Shown here one piece after another: positions 1 through 8,280 of a stretch of 40,247 bases of DNA (position 1 is the first letter of the stretch; each line of letters begins with the position of its first letter). This stretch comes from Veillonellaceae bacterium. GTDB lineage: Bacteria; Bacillota_C; Negativicutes; UBA1444. A model generated the notes under the pieces. That model saw only the letters and a program-made list of their open reading frames with translations. It was not told the DNA's origin and searched no databases. The DNA is taken from NCBI GenBank assembly GCA_012798135.1, contig JAAZNU010000223.1:1-40247 (forward strand), given 5' to 3'. The position numbers and the translations under genes were made by a program.

Positions 1-277
1 AACAGCACTCCCAGGGTCACAATCTCACTCGGGTAGAGCTTGGCTGTCAAGACCGAAATATCACCGTTCCTGACAACAGGTAGTAGCTCCAGTCCTGCTT
101 CTCTTCACCGATCCCCGGCAGGTAGAAGGTGGTTACACTGTCAGCGGTGGCCGCCAACAGCGTACTGCCTTCCAACAGGTAACTGGTGGAGAGGCTCTGC
201 CCGGCCTGGTAGATGATGAGCGAAAGGCACTGGCGCTGCCCGCCGTAGGCGTAGTCTATAGCAGTAACCTCTTTTGC
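1..277 (-). pseudogene. Rhs/YD-repeat core fragment, frameshifted
   Basis: Reading the minus strand from 277 down gives an open stretch with Rhs-core character: DYAYGGQRQCLSLIIYQAG, then LEGSTLLAATADSVTTFYLPG, then WSYYLLS. The frame then ends in a stop (IFRS*) near 50. The neighbouring frame continues the same kind of protein (NGDISVLTAKLYPSEIVTLG) to the window edge, so one frame change separates two parts of one former gene. The fragment has no start codon; it follows directly, in frame, the stop of the gene at 278-1639. It is more GC-rich than the DNA to its right. I infer a decayed Rhs/wapA-type core whose remainder lies off the window. The family call rests on pattern recognition only. 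Confidence 0.55.
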
Positions 278-1639
278 TCATTTCTTCCATGTCAATCGAA
301 TTACCCCAAGAATTAATGTGACAATAACAAATAACCCTATCCAAAACCAAGATGAAGAAATGGGCGAAACTTTTCTTTCTGTGTTCTGGGGTCTGGTATT
401 TTGGGATGGCGTGGATTCAGATGTTGCAAATCTTGCTTCTGCTACAGATGGAGTTACTAGCAAAGAGGGTGTATGCGTGGAACCAATTGTGGCAGTTGGC
501 GTAACCAGAGGAGTCTGCATAGTTTCCGAAATGTTTGTCAACCGCAAAGTAACAGGATTATTTTGATCCGATCCGAATATCCACGCATGCTCTAAATCAA
601 ATGCGCATACGGTATCTAACCTAGTTTCTTCTCGAATAGTCTCACTCCACTGAATCCCGTCCCAGGTAAATATTTTCGAATTTTCGGAAACACCGCTTTT
701 CAGTAAAACACCTACGGCCCAACCCTGATCAGGAGAAATCATTTTTATTGATTGTAGTTGATAGGGGTGAGTCTGGAAAACTTCTTTCCATTCCGTCCCG
801 TCAAAATGGAAAATCATGGAAAGACCACCTACACTTCCTATTGACCATACATTATTCGGATTCAATTTCGAAATATCGGTAAAGGATATGCTTTTCTCTT
901 CCCACGTTGTTTGTGTATATAGTTTCCATTCTTTGCCATCCCAGCGATATACTCGTCCATTTCCTGATGCCCAACCATCATTCTCGGATGTTAATTGGAC
1001 AGCACGAAGAGTCGGATCCAACGTTTCCTGGCCAGGCTCCATAAAAGGGGTTTGTGACCACTGTTCTCCATCCCAACGGAGCGCAAGTCTTTCTTCTCTA
1101 CCTTGTTCTATATAATATCCCCCTACAATAAAGCCATCGTTCGAAGTATTATTAAAAGATATGCCTAATAAATCGCTCTCGGTGCTATATGACATATCCT
1201 GCCATTGTTCTCCATCCCAGTGGATAATCAATCCCCAATTCCCAACGGCCCATGCATTATCTGACTCTAACACCTCTACATCATTAAGGTTATCAAGAAT
1301 GCTAAGGGAACCTGGAATTTCATTTGTCACCCAATTACTGCCATTCCAACGTACTAAACTCTTAAATCCTACCGCCCAACCATCGTTTCCCGATGAAAAA
1401 TCACAGTCCTTAAAGTCGCCACTCGTAGTCTGAGGAGCGTCAGATTTTGGAACTTTCTGCCAAACCCAGACTTCATTATTCCACGCAGCACTATTATCCT
1501 CGAAAGCAGGGATTTGGGAAAACTTGTAACTTTTTCTTCCCCCCAAGTGCTTGGTTGATTCCGCGCCGAACATTAAATAAAGAAAGCAGATCAGTAATAG
1601 ATTGAGAACACATATCTTAAGTTCTATCTTGGAATTCAT
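278..1639 (-). CDS. Secreted, membrane-anchored beta-propeller-like protein
   Basis: 453 aa. A hydrophobic segment at about residues 8-26 acts as signal peptide or anchor. Several repeats of the form GWAVG...RWDG..W follow (for example DGWAVGFKSLVRWNGSNW and NAWAVGNWGLIIHWDGEQW), spaced about 50 residues apart as in Ycf48/BNR-like beta-propellers. A Ser/Thr/Pro-rich stretch then leads to a C-terminal membrane helix (about 430-449) with a basic KK tail. The protein is therefore probably displayed outside the cell and held by its C-terminus. No catalytic motif is visible. It is the last gene of a loose minus-strand run of exported proteins and lies 26 bp after its neighbour. Ligand and role are unknown. 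The repeat fold is moderately certain, the export topology more so. Confidence 0.7.
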   Translation of the reverse strand: MNSKIELKICVLNLLLICFLYLMFGAESTKHLGGRKSYKFSQIPAFEDNSAAWNNEVWVWQKVPKSDAPQTTSGDFKDCDFSSGNDGWAVGFKSLVRWNGSNWVTNEIPGSLSILDNLNDVEVLESDNAWAVGNWGLIIHWDGEQWQDMSYSTESDLLGISFNNTSNDGFIVGGYYIEQGREERLALRWDGEQWSQTPFMEPGQETLDPTLRAVQLTSENDGWASGNGRVYRWDGKEWKLYTQTTWEEKSISFTDISKLNPNNVWSIGSVGGLSMIFHFDGTEWKEVFQTHPYQLQSIKMISPDQGWAVGVLLKSGVSENSKIFTWDGIQWSETIREETRLDTVCAFDLEHAWIFGSDQNNPVTLRLTNISETMQTPLVTPTATIGSTHTPSLLVTPSVAEARFATSESTPSQNTRPQNTERKVSPISSSWFWIGLFVIVTLILGVIRLTWKK

Positions 1640-1665
1640 CTGCTTTCACCTACTTATTACTCTTG

Positions 1666-2199
1666 CTAAGGATCAACAAAAGAATAAACCGTAACACCTT
1701 CAGATCTTTTCTGTAAAGCAACTAGCTCTATACCTCTTGAAGAATGGTTCGAATGTAAAGCAATTAATATCCCTTCATTAGGAATCTTTACCCATTCTTC
1801 ATCACAATAATTAAACCATTGAATATCGCCGCCACCTATCTGCTGACAGTCTATGCCTTCCCAATAAACACACAGCCGCATTCCATCTAAATGAATAAAA
1901 GGTACATTGGAAGTGTTGTACTCCACGTTCCATGGCTGCCACTCACTCTCATAGTAAACTTTAGGCATTCCTATGTTTATGATTTGTTTGTAATTTCCAT
2001 CATCTCTAAAGATAAGAGTATCACTGACTCCCTCAACTTCGTATTTCCATGTACCTATTAATGCAGATTCTATAAAATTTGAAGGAGGGGTGCATCCTTT
2101 CGGTCTTACTTCTTCATAATATCTATATGAGCATATCGCACATGCTATTAGTAAAGGAACTAGTGAGATCAAAATAGTAATAAAATTTTGTCTTTTCAT
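1666..2199 (-). CDS. Hypothetical exported/anchored protein (177 aa)
   Basis: I do not recognise this family. It starts with a basic MKRQN and a strong hydrophobic segment (about 6-26, containing LLIACAIC) that can serve as a signal peptide or anchor. The rest is soluble with paired cysteines. The motif IGTWKYEVEG..DTLIFRDDGNYKQI resembles the opening strands of lipocalin-like or 'GTW' small beta-barrels: Gly-Thr-Trp followed by an alternating strand pattern. An AGGAC-type ribosome site lies about 9 nt before ATG. Its place among toxin fragments and other exported proteins would fit an immunity or surface role, but nothing in the sequence proves it. Confidence 0.55.
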   Translation of the reverse strand: MKRQNFITILISLVPLLIACAICSYRYYEEVRPKGCTPPSNFIESALIGTWKYEVEGVSDTLIFRDDGNYKQIINIGMPKVYYESEWQPWNVEYNTSNVPFIHLDGMRLCVYWEGIDCQQIGGGDIQWFNYCDEEWVKIPNEGILIALHSNHSSRGIELVALQKRSEGVTVYSFVDP

Positions 2200-2504
2200 C
2201 CCTTTGTCCTTCTACAGGTAATAAGACTTAAAAGCCTAGAGGAAGTTTTCAAAAAGTTGAATTTCACGTGCAAAATTTTGTTCCTATGAGAATCCATATA
2301 GTGAACTATCCAACAGCATCAAATATATGTATTAGGCTGATAGTTCATCATAAGCATTCCTATAGCATATTCCGGCTGGCTCACACTATCCCATCCGCTA
2401 ATTACCGAGTTTGTATTAGCCCAACCAAGAGTGTTATAACCAGCTTGCGTTGAGGTTGGCCTTACCTTATTGCCATGGACACTTGGTAATGGCCATCTCC
2501 GACC
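2200..2504. other. Gene-free gap with a 61-codon open extension of the upstream gene
   Basis: No independent gene is convincing here. On the minus strand the frame of the gene ending at 2505 stays open for 61 codons after its TAA, to a TGA at 2319-2321. It reads protein-like (GNKVRPTSTQAGYNTLGWAN, then SGWDSVSQPEYAIGMLMMNY). It could be the remnant of a longer C-terminus or of another deleted gene. The plus-strand ORF in the same place looks like a shadow. Confidence 0.3.
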
Positions 2505-3575
2505 TTATTTCCAAATTTTTGTTGGAGTATCAAAACACGCTCCCGGAGATCGAAATTGTGTATAGAAATCTGAAATGCTCATGTTGGTCGTTTTTTCAAT
2601 TGGACGCGGAGAAAGATTAAGTCCAGGGAGAACTTCTGTTATATCTGCTTCTGTTCCAACTGTAAGATCTTCTAATGGTGTATCATCATTCTCTGCTCGT
2701 AAGAAAAGGGTAAATACGATCAATTTATCGAATGAAGGACATACTCTTGCTACTGTATTATCTTGGCCCAGAATACTCACTCCATTACCCCAATAATGAA
2801 GTAGTATCCCTTTTTCTGGATACAAAATGTTGAGTGTGTACTCTGGTTCTACATCCTTATGATTTGGAAACGGCTTTACATGAATCAACACTTTTGAAGG
2901 TGTACCATATTGCATTAAAACATTATCGATTCTGTATGATTTTAGTACTTCTGCAACCTCCGTTCTATATTGGATCATCTCAGTTCTTGCAGAAATTCGT
3001 TGTATCGTCCCATCCTGTTCAAAAAACTCGAATACAAAGTCATGGCCGTCACATTCTGACAAACAAATGTCCCTAAACTCATATGGAAATGGACCATTAG
3101 AAGGTTCCGGCCTGATAAAATTCCCATTGTCAATTTCAGAAAACAACTTTTCAACATCCAGCCAATCTGAGAATCCGGGTTGGAGTCCCAGAAAGCAGGG
3201 TAACTTACAGTCAGCGTTAGACGTGACAATTTTCTGCCAATATGATCGTATTTCAGATTCCGTGATGTGACTTGTGGAATAAACAGTTGGTGTTACGACA
3301 GGATAAACTGCTTTTGTTGGAGTTCTTTTCTCTAAAGGTTCAAAAGTAGGAGTTATTGAAGGCGGAGCAGGAGATGGGGTGCGTACTATAGTTCGAGTAA
3401 TAGTTTCTTCAGTCTTACCAAATTCAACTGTCATTTCTTGGATAGTTGGTTCTTTAAGGTTTTGTAATTCCTCTCTCTGCGCATTGATCGGTGAGATGCA
3501 GCTATGTGAAATAAGCAAAATTAGTATGATTGAGAAGCCTATCTCACTTGTAGATAATAAATCTTTATAGTTCAT
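2505..3575 (-). CDS. Hypothetical secreted protein with Thr/Pro linker (356 aa)
   Basis: Unrecognised. I choose the start at 3575 (MNYKDLL) because GGGAG sits 6 nt before that ATG, whereas the upstream in-frame ATG at 3608 has no such site. A hydrophobic segment at about 10-27 ends in SHSC, a poor lipobox, so secretion is clear but lipidation is doubtful. A Thr/Pro-rich linker (about 60-105) typical of exported Chloroflexi proteins comes next. A globular domain of about 240 aa follows, with cysteine pairs (CKLPCFLG, DICLSECDG) near its start. The protein lies directly downstream of the Rhs-tip zincin at 3687-4475, which makes it a positional candidate for the immunity protein. That is inference only. 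Confidence 0.6.
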   Translation of the reverse strand: MNYKDLLSTSEIGFSIILILLISHSCISPINAQREELQNLKEPTIQEMTVEFGKTEETITRTIVRTPSPAPPSITPTFEPLEKRTPTKAVYPVVTPTVYSTSHITESEIRSYWQKIVTSNADCKLPCFLGLQPGFSDWLDVEKLFSEIDNGNFIRPEPSNGPFPYEFRDICLSECDGHDFVFEFFEQDGTIQRISARTEMIQYRTEVAEVLKSYRIDNVLMQYGTPSKVLIHVKPFPNHKDVEPEYTLNILYPEKGILLHYWGNGVSILGQDNTVARVCPSFDKLIVFTLFLRAENDDTPLEDLTVGTEADITEVLPGLNLSPRPIEKTTNMSISDFYTQFRSPGACFDTPTKIWK

Positions 3576-3686
3576 ATAAACTCCCTGTGCAGTATAGAAC
3601 GGCCACAATTGATTACCCTAATTAATAAATCTAAATAAGTGACTTACTTAGTGGAGCGTAGTTGCTAGTAAATATTCAAAGCTTTC

Positions 3687-4475
3687 TCATTCATAAACCG
3701 GTATATTCAAAACTCTGAATAACCAAGTAGTCATGTGCGTATCCATCCAATCTGTACGAGCAAACCCTGCATTGTCAGAAGTAAACTGATTATAAGTCCA
3801 ATGTGCAAACATATCCGCGAAGTCTTCATTTTTTGCGTTTGAGGCATTGGTAGTTGGGTTTTGAATCAAACTTCTTACCATACCTTCAAAAGTTCGATAA
3901 TTTCGGTCTTTGTAATATGCGATCCAAACACATTTCCCCTTTCTATCATAGTAATATATCCCATTTTCTCCTAAAAGTTTATAAGGAGATTTTGTAAGAC
4001 TTGATATCTCCCCTCTAGTGATCTTGTTTTCAATTGCTGCATTAAAAACATGTCCTAACTCATGTGCCATTTGTATATAAGTTGTTGTATTACCGTTATA
4101 GCACTGTACCCCAGCTTCAATTCCTGCCTGTGGCCACCTTCTTTCGCAGTAGTCACCCCCATTTCCTAGCCAATGGAATGTAACAAGGTCATCTTTGAAT
4201 ACCTTCTTGTAAATTTCTGAAGGACTAATAAAATAATTCCCTTTCAAAAGCACAAGTTGTGACATTTTTTTGGAGACATCTACAACAGCCTTAATGGTTT
4301 CAAGCCTATCTCTCGTTCTCCAACTCAAGTCCCCATCTGCTGTAAATTTTAATCCATATGCTATCTCCGTCATGTTCTGTAAGGAGATCTCTCCAGTATC
4401 TTCACATGCAAGATCGGCACAGGTCGACTGTTTACCAGAACGATCAACTCGGTTTATCGGATTATTTTCTGCATG
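3687..4475 (-). pseudogene. Orphan Rhs C-terminal tip with HELGH zincin-like toxin domain
   Basis: The open frame starts without a normal start codon at 4475 and reads HAENNPINRVDRSGKQ. This is the last few residues of an Rhs repeat-associated core (usual form: YxYAxNNPxNxxDPxG), so the rest is a polymorphic-toxin C-terminal domain. That domain carries QMAHELGHVFNAA, a zincin HExxH, and a downstream acidic candidate third ligand in NEDFADMFAHW. An internal ATG at 4373 could give a 228-aa product lacking the Rhs tip. Immediately upstream the frame meets TAA at 4476-4478 at the edge of an IS110 element, and no Rhs core is found beyond that element. The module is therefore either a displaced orphan rhsCT or a gene cut by the insertion. 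Target and activity are not known. Confidence 0.65.
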
Positions 4476-4489
4476 TTAGCATAAAGCAA

Positions 4490-4798
4490 CTGGCCAGCCA
4501 GGGGGTACGGCGGTTGCGGTGCTCCACGTTTGGTAGCATAATTTCGTTGGTTGAGTGAACGGGAACGTTGCTACCGGGTGCGTGACGTTTGGGCCAGCCG
4601 GATGGTTTTATGGGAAGTGGGTCACTCCACCAGCCCGCGCACATGTTTGGCTGCCCGTTCGAATCCGCTCACCTGAGAAGAGGTTGGTGGCCACCGACCT
4701 CCAGCTCGTATCCGTGTGTGAAGTCTCGCCCCAAAAAGAACGCGTCCGGCCTGGCTGGCCAGGTTTGCCAGAGCATTTCTCTAGGAGGTATATCCGAA
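4490..4798 (+). ncRNA. Candidate IS110 bridge RNA region
   Basis: IS110-group elements are known to encode a bridge RNA in the left non-coding end, upstream of the recombinase. The stretch here has the right length and place, and it contains stem-forming sequence. GAGGTTGGTGG/CCACCGACCTC at 4680-4701 is a near-perfect inverted repeat (one G-T pair), and CCTGGC-TG-GCCAGG lies near 4750-4763. The exact RNA ends, guide loops and target pairing were not determined. Confidence 0.35.
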
Positions 4799-6013
4799 AT
4801 GCCCTCGATCGATTCTACCCCTAATCGGTTCATTGGGCTGGACATCCACAAACATTATTTCGTTGCCATCGGTGTCGATCACCAGCTCAACCAAATTTTT
4901 GGCCCACATCAAGCCAATATTCATCATCTGGAGCAATGGGCCGAGAAGAACCTGACGAAGCAAGATGCGGTTGTTGTGGAAATGACCACCAACACCTACT
5001 CGGTCTACGACGCACTGCTGCCGCTGGTTCATTCCGTCACCGTCGTTCATCCACCCCACGTGGCACTCATCGTCCGCGCCCAGGTCAAAACGGATAAAAA
5101 AGCCGCCCTATCGCTGGCCCAACTCCACGCTGCCGGGCTGCTGCCCTCCGTCTGGATCCCACCGGTGGAAATCCGTCAGTTACGCGCGCTGATTGCTCAC
5201 CGGCGCAAAATGGTGCGCCTTGTGGGCACAGCCAAGAACCGGCTGCATGCCTTTCTACAGCGTCATCGCATCCAGCCGCCCGGTGATTTCAGCCTGTTCG
5301 ATCCGATGCTGAAAGACTGGTGGAAAGTGCAGCCCGCAGCGGAGATCGAGAAAATCGTTGTGCAGTCCGACTTGGAAACCTTGGAATTTGCTCAGCAGCA
5401 GGTTGAAAAGCTGGATCAACGGATTAACGAAATCGCCGCCAAGAACGAAACCGTACCGTTACTGATCCAACTACCCGGCATTGGCCCGTTGACAGCGCTC
5501 ACAATCATCGCAGCAGTAGGAGATATCGCTCGTTTTGGCAGCGCAAAAAAACTGGTTGGCTACGCGGGTCTGGGAGCCAGGGTGCATGACAGCGGTATGG
5601 CATACACCACAGGCCGGATTACCAAAGCCGGTCGGCGTGATCTGCGCCGGGCGATGGTGGATGCAGCCAACCACACTGTGGATAAGAACCCCTTCTGGCG
5701 AGCTCAGTATCAGCAGCTTGAAAAACGCCTGGGGCGCTCCAAAGCGATTGTCGCCATTGCCCGCAAGTTACTGGTGGCTGTCTGGCATATCTGGAGTAAG
5801 GAAGTGGCCGATCGTCATGCCGACCCGGTGAAGGTAGCCCGCTCGTATTTTGGCTTTGTCTACAAAACAGGTGTGCGAAATTTGCCTGAAAAACAGACAG
5901 CTTTGGGGTTCACCCGCAAACAGTTGGATCGGATTGGCATTGGGATGGATCTGAAGGAGATACCTTGGGGCTCGAAGCGTTTCAAGCTGCCGCCCAGCCA
6001 GTTGCGTAAGTAA
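4799..6013 (+). CDS. IS110-family transposase (DEDD recombinase)
   Basis: 404 aa from the ATG at 4799, chosen because AGGAGG lies at 4783-4788; the frame is open further upstream but that part is not protein-like. The N-terminal RuvC-like DEDD domain shows D15 (FIGLDIHK), E61 (VVVEMT) and D99 (VKTDKK). The C-terminal Transposase_20 domain shows LPGIGPLTA (helix-hairpin-helix type), then GYAGLGARVHDSG with the candidate nucleophile serine, then GRITKAGRRDLRRAM. The product acts as an RNA-guided DNA recombinase in this family. The fourth acidic residue normally expected three positions after D99 (TDxxD) is Ala102 (codon GCC at 5102-5104), so the copy may be inactive. The length is normal for the family. 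Confidence 0.92.
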   Translation: MPSIDSTPNRFIGLDIHKHYFVAIGVDHQLNQIFGPHQANIHHLEQWAEKNLTKQDAVVVEMTTNTYSVYDALLPLVHSVTVVHPPHVALIVRAQVKTDKKAALSLAQLHAAGLLPSVWIPPVEIRQLRALIAHRRKMVRLVGTAKNRLHAFLQRHRIQPPGDFSLFDPMLKDWWKVQPAAEIEKIVVQSDLETLEFAQQQVEKLDQRINEIAAKNETVPLLIQLPGIGPLTALTIIAAVGDIARFGSAKKLVGYAGLGARVHDSGMAYTTGRITKAGRRDLRRAMVDAANHTVDKNPFWRAQYQQLEKRLGRSKAIVAIARKLLVAVWHIWSKEVADRHADPVKVARSYFGFVYKTGVRNLPEKQTALGFTRKQLDRIGIGMDLKEIPWGSKRFKLPPSQLRK

Positions 6014-6202
6014 GACTGCTCTACACTAAAGTAGATAAGATAGCCAGTCGGAACGGCGGTTCAGGCAGGAAGTATTTATGTTGTTAAAGTGCAGGCAGAG
6101 GACAGCCAATTTGAGGTCTTGAAAAAGGACCAGGTGTCTGTACAATTAAGGTTGCCCAAAGGGAAGGCGAGAGGTGCTGGTTTTCCAGTCTCCCTCGTCT
6201 TT
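6014..6202. other. IS right flank with a short relic-like frame
   Basis: Contains the IS right end at an unresolved point. On the plus strand a frame without a good start (about 6044 to 6322) reads AGSIYVVKVQAEDSQFEVLK in its left part and loses protein character where it overlaps the gene at 6203-6784. It may be the tail of a broken gene, but I cannot name it. Confidence 0.25.
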
Positions 6203-6784
6203 TCATTTTGGCAAAAGACATTCTGTCATTCTGCTATCGATTTCCTGGATCAAAGGGGTAACATCAGTATACTGAAGATCATGCAATCGAATACTAAACC
6301 GAACCAAATACGGTCCATATAGAGCAAGGAGACGACATTCTTTTGCTTTTGTATATATTAATAAATTGCATCCCATTCTCTGACTACTGGCTGATGTTTT
6401 TATTTGAGACAGTTCAGGAATGAGGTTCCATTCCTCCAGGTAATCCTTCGTTGAAAAATCTTCCTCTTCGACATCTTGGTATGCCTTAAAAGCTGCGTCT
6501 TCATCCACCATTCTATAAATCTGATGATTTGCACCATCAAACAGTTCAGGAGCACCGAATGCAACGCCAATCCGTTCCACACCAAGTCGCATTGGAGCGC
6601 CTTTAATGCTTGGCGTTTCTGAGACAAATATGTTATTACCTGGTAAATCAGACTCTTTCAGCAGCAGTTCATCGATCTGGCAAGGTGCTTCAGGCGGCGG
6701 ACTTCCACAGCCCGAAAAAACTATTATTACCAAAGGGATTAATAATGACAGTAGTTGCCGATTAGTCATCATAGATTTAGTCAT
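6203..6784 (-). CDS. Lipoprotein, candidate immunity protein for the Ntox44-like toxin
   Basis: 193 aa from the ATG at 6784, which overlaps the stop of the toxin gene (ATGACTAA), the usual sign of translational coupling. An N-terminal hydrophobic segment ends in VFSGC, a good lipobox, so the mature protein should be anchored outside the cytoplasmic membrane. The body (about 170 aa) has no motif I recognise. It contains three cysteines and ends TECLLPK. Its position directly after a polymorphic-toxin gene, small size and coupling make immunity the best guess. A lipoprotein would protect against a toxin acting or arriving at the cell surface. The assignment is inferred from position, not from family membership. 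Confidence 0.6.
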   Translation of the reverse strand: MTKSMMTNRQLLSLLIPLVIIVFSGCGSPPPEAPCQIDELLLKESDLPGNNIFVSETPSIKGAPMRLGVERIGVAFGAPELFDGANHQIYRMVDEDAAFKAYQDVEEEDFSTKDYLEEWNLIPELSQIKTSASSQRMGCNLLIYTKAKECRLLALYGPYLVRFSIRLHDLQYTDVTPLIQEIDSRMTECLLPK

Positions 6785-8111
6785 TAGCAAAAGGTGGCCA
6801 TAACAGGAGTGCGTTTACTACGGGTGCATTCTTTGCAGCGTCTGGTCCGTCAAAGAATTCCGGCTTATAAAAACCATCATCTATGCTTCTCCATATGCTC
6901 TTTGACTTTGGATCGCCTTTCGTTAGCATTGTACGATTCCTTGTTAAGAAAGTTTGAAATTGTTGAAATGACATATTTTCTTTGTTTGTCTCGTAGAGGC
7001 GAATGCCAAATTCAACTGCTTGATAATCCAAGGGATCATCATAGTAGGTATTGGCCCAGTCAGGATTGAAGTAGTAGCACCCCATAGACAAGCAAAATCG
7101 ATAAAGCACTGTGTTCGAAGGGCCTAAATCAGAACCCACTGCCACTGTTCCACAGATTTTAGGGCAACAGGATTCGCCTCGCTTCTCGTGAGCTGGATCT
7201 GTTACTTCGGCATAACCAGCACCTAAGTGTAGCATCTCTGGAGAAAAGCCAACTGCTCTTCCTATGTACCCGTAAAATATGTTACCGGGCATTGAATATT
7301 CATACCAATCATATCCACCCTCATGTTGGAAGATAATTGATGTAGTGTTGAGTAAACCATTAATTTTGTGTTTAAAATCCCATTTGGCTTTGTCTTTTAC
7401 TAAATAAACCCAACCGAAACCAGCACGAAGCTTATCAGCTGGGCTAAGGCTTCCCACACTTGACAGCAATGTTCTGATTTGGTGAGTGTAAATATGATTA
7501 ACGTTAAACTGAAGCTCCTCGTAAAACCAGTTTGTCAAGTCATATTGGTTTATTAAAGGCACATTCCCACTTGGATCTACGTACTTGACAGGGTTGCTAT
7601 ATCCGTAAAACATACCAGGTGAAGGAGGTGCGACCTTTGAACGATTACGCTTAGCATTGGCAATTTCAGTTGCTTCTGCTCTTATTTTTTCAGGATCACC
7701 TTTTTTAAAACACCATCTAGCCTGTTCCTCTGCGATTCGGTTTGAATCGCCAATAATAAGGCAGTAGTCCCCATCGTTCATTGATTCTTTAGGGGTTATT
7801 TTCAGTGTGTTCGTATCCTTATCTACTAAATTTGTGCTTATTTCTACAAGTTCATTTTGATTCACATTTACTATAACTAAATCCTGTAACGCAAACATCC
7901 CATAGGACAAATAAAGGATAGGTTTTTCTTCGTTGATGATTAGATCAGAGTCAGTAACTGCGTAAGGGTACGTTTGGCTATGTTCAATTTCAATAAATTT
8001 TCCATTCTTCGACCAAAAAGCGCCGTTATGAGGAACATTGGGAACTGTACATCCAGTAAGAAGTAACATAACTCCTAAAAGCAACCAAACACATTTTGGT
8101 GCTAGCTTCAT
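6777..8111 (-). CDS. Lipoprotein / Rhs-tip / Ntox44-like toxin fusion
   Basis: 444 aa; GGGAGGG lies 5 nt before ATG. Residues 1-21 form a lipoprotein signal (LLLTGC, Cys21). Residues 22-137 are an exported domain of beta character. Residues 138-165 are a helix-linker (EKIRAEATEIANAKRNR). Residues 168-182 (MFYGYSNPVKYVDPSGN) are the hallmark end of an Rhs repeat-associated core. The C-terminal domain matches the polymorphic toxin type 44 pattern: FQHEGGYDWYEY, then GNIFYGYIGRAVGFSPEMLH, then LGAGYAEV. Ntox44 is predicted to be a nuclease-type toxin. No Rhs repeats are present, so the toxin tip has been joined to an unrelated lipoprotein leader. This is either a recombination product or a rebuilt, anchored delivery form. 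Whether the joint is functional is unknown. Confidence 0.75.
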   Translation of the reverse strand: MKLAPKCVWLLLGVMLLLTGCTVPNVPHNGAFWSKNGKFIEIEHSQTYPYAVTDSDLIINEEKPILYLSYGMFALQDLVIVNVNQNELVEISTNLVDKDTNTLKITPKESMNDGDYCLIIGDSNRIAEEQARWCFKKGDPEKIRAEATEIANAKRNRSKVAPPSPGMFYGYSNPVKYVDPSGNVPLINQYDLTNWFYEELQFNVNHIYTHQIRTLLSSVGSLSPADKLRAGFGWVYLVKDKAKWDFKHKINGLLNTTSIIFQHEGGYDWYEYSMPGNIFYGYIGRAVGFSPEMLHLGAGYAEVTDPAHEKRGESCCPKICGTVAVGSDLGPSNTVLYRFCLSMGCYYFNPDWANTYYDDPLDYQAVEFGIRLYETNKENMSFQQFQTFLTRNRTMLTKGDPKSKSIWRSIDDGFYKPEFFDGPDAAKNAPVVNALLLWPPFAND

Positions 8112-8280
8112 ATTGTCCCTCCCATTTTTAGATAATTATTTAATAGATACTTCACCTTGTGTTGTCCTGAGGAGTTTTGGTAGCATCGCCTTTGTACTAT
8201 CATAGTTCCTCGAAACATACAAAAAGTGTAGTTAATTGCCGGAAATCAGATAAAACTTTTATTATCTCCTTATAAATTTT

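Larger units (their letters stand above)
4479..6060 (+). mobile_element. IS110-family insertion sequence (ends approximate)
   Basis: GC-rich block holding one DEDD transposase gene preceded by about 320 nt of non-coding left end. This layout matches the IS110 group rather than IS1111, which has its long non-coding end on the right. No terminal inverted repeats or target duplication are visible, as expected for the family. The left edge is placed where the Rhs reading frame on the minus strand breaks (about 4476-4480). The right edge is uncertain, somewhere between 6014 and about 6090. Confidence 0.7.

Noticed and set aside
141..350. Minus-strand 69-aa ORF at the left edge
   Set aside because: It is in another frame from the Rhs fragment and from the propeller gene, which explain the DNA better.
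2268..2453. Plus-strand 61-aa ORF in the gap
   Set aside because: The minus frame is more protein-like here and no ribosome site precedes the plus ORF.
4462..4644. Minus-strand 60-aa ORF over the IS left end
   Set aside because: It lies in the non-coding, structured end of the IS and has no support.
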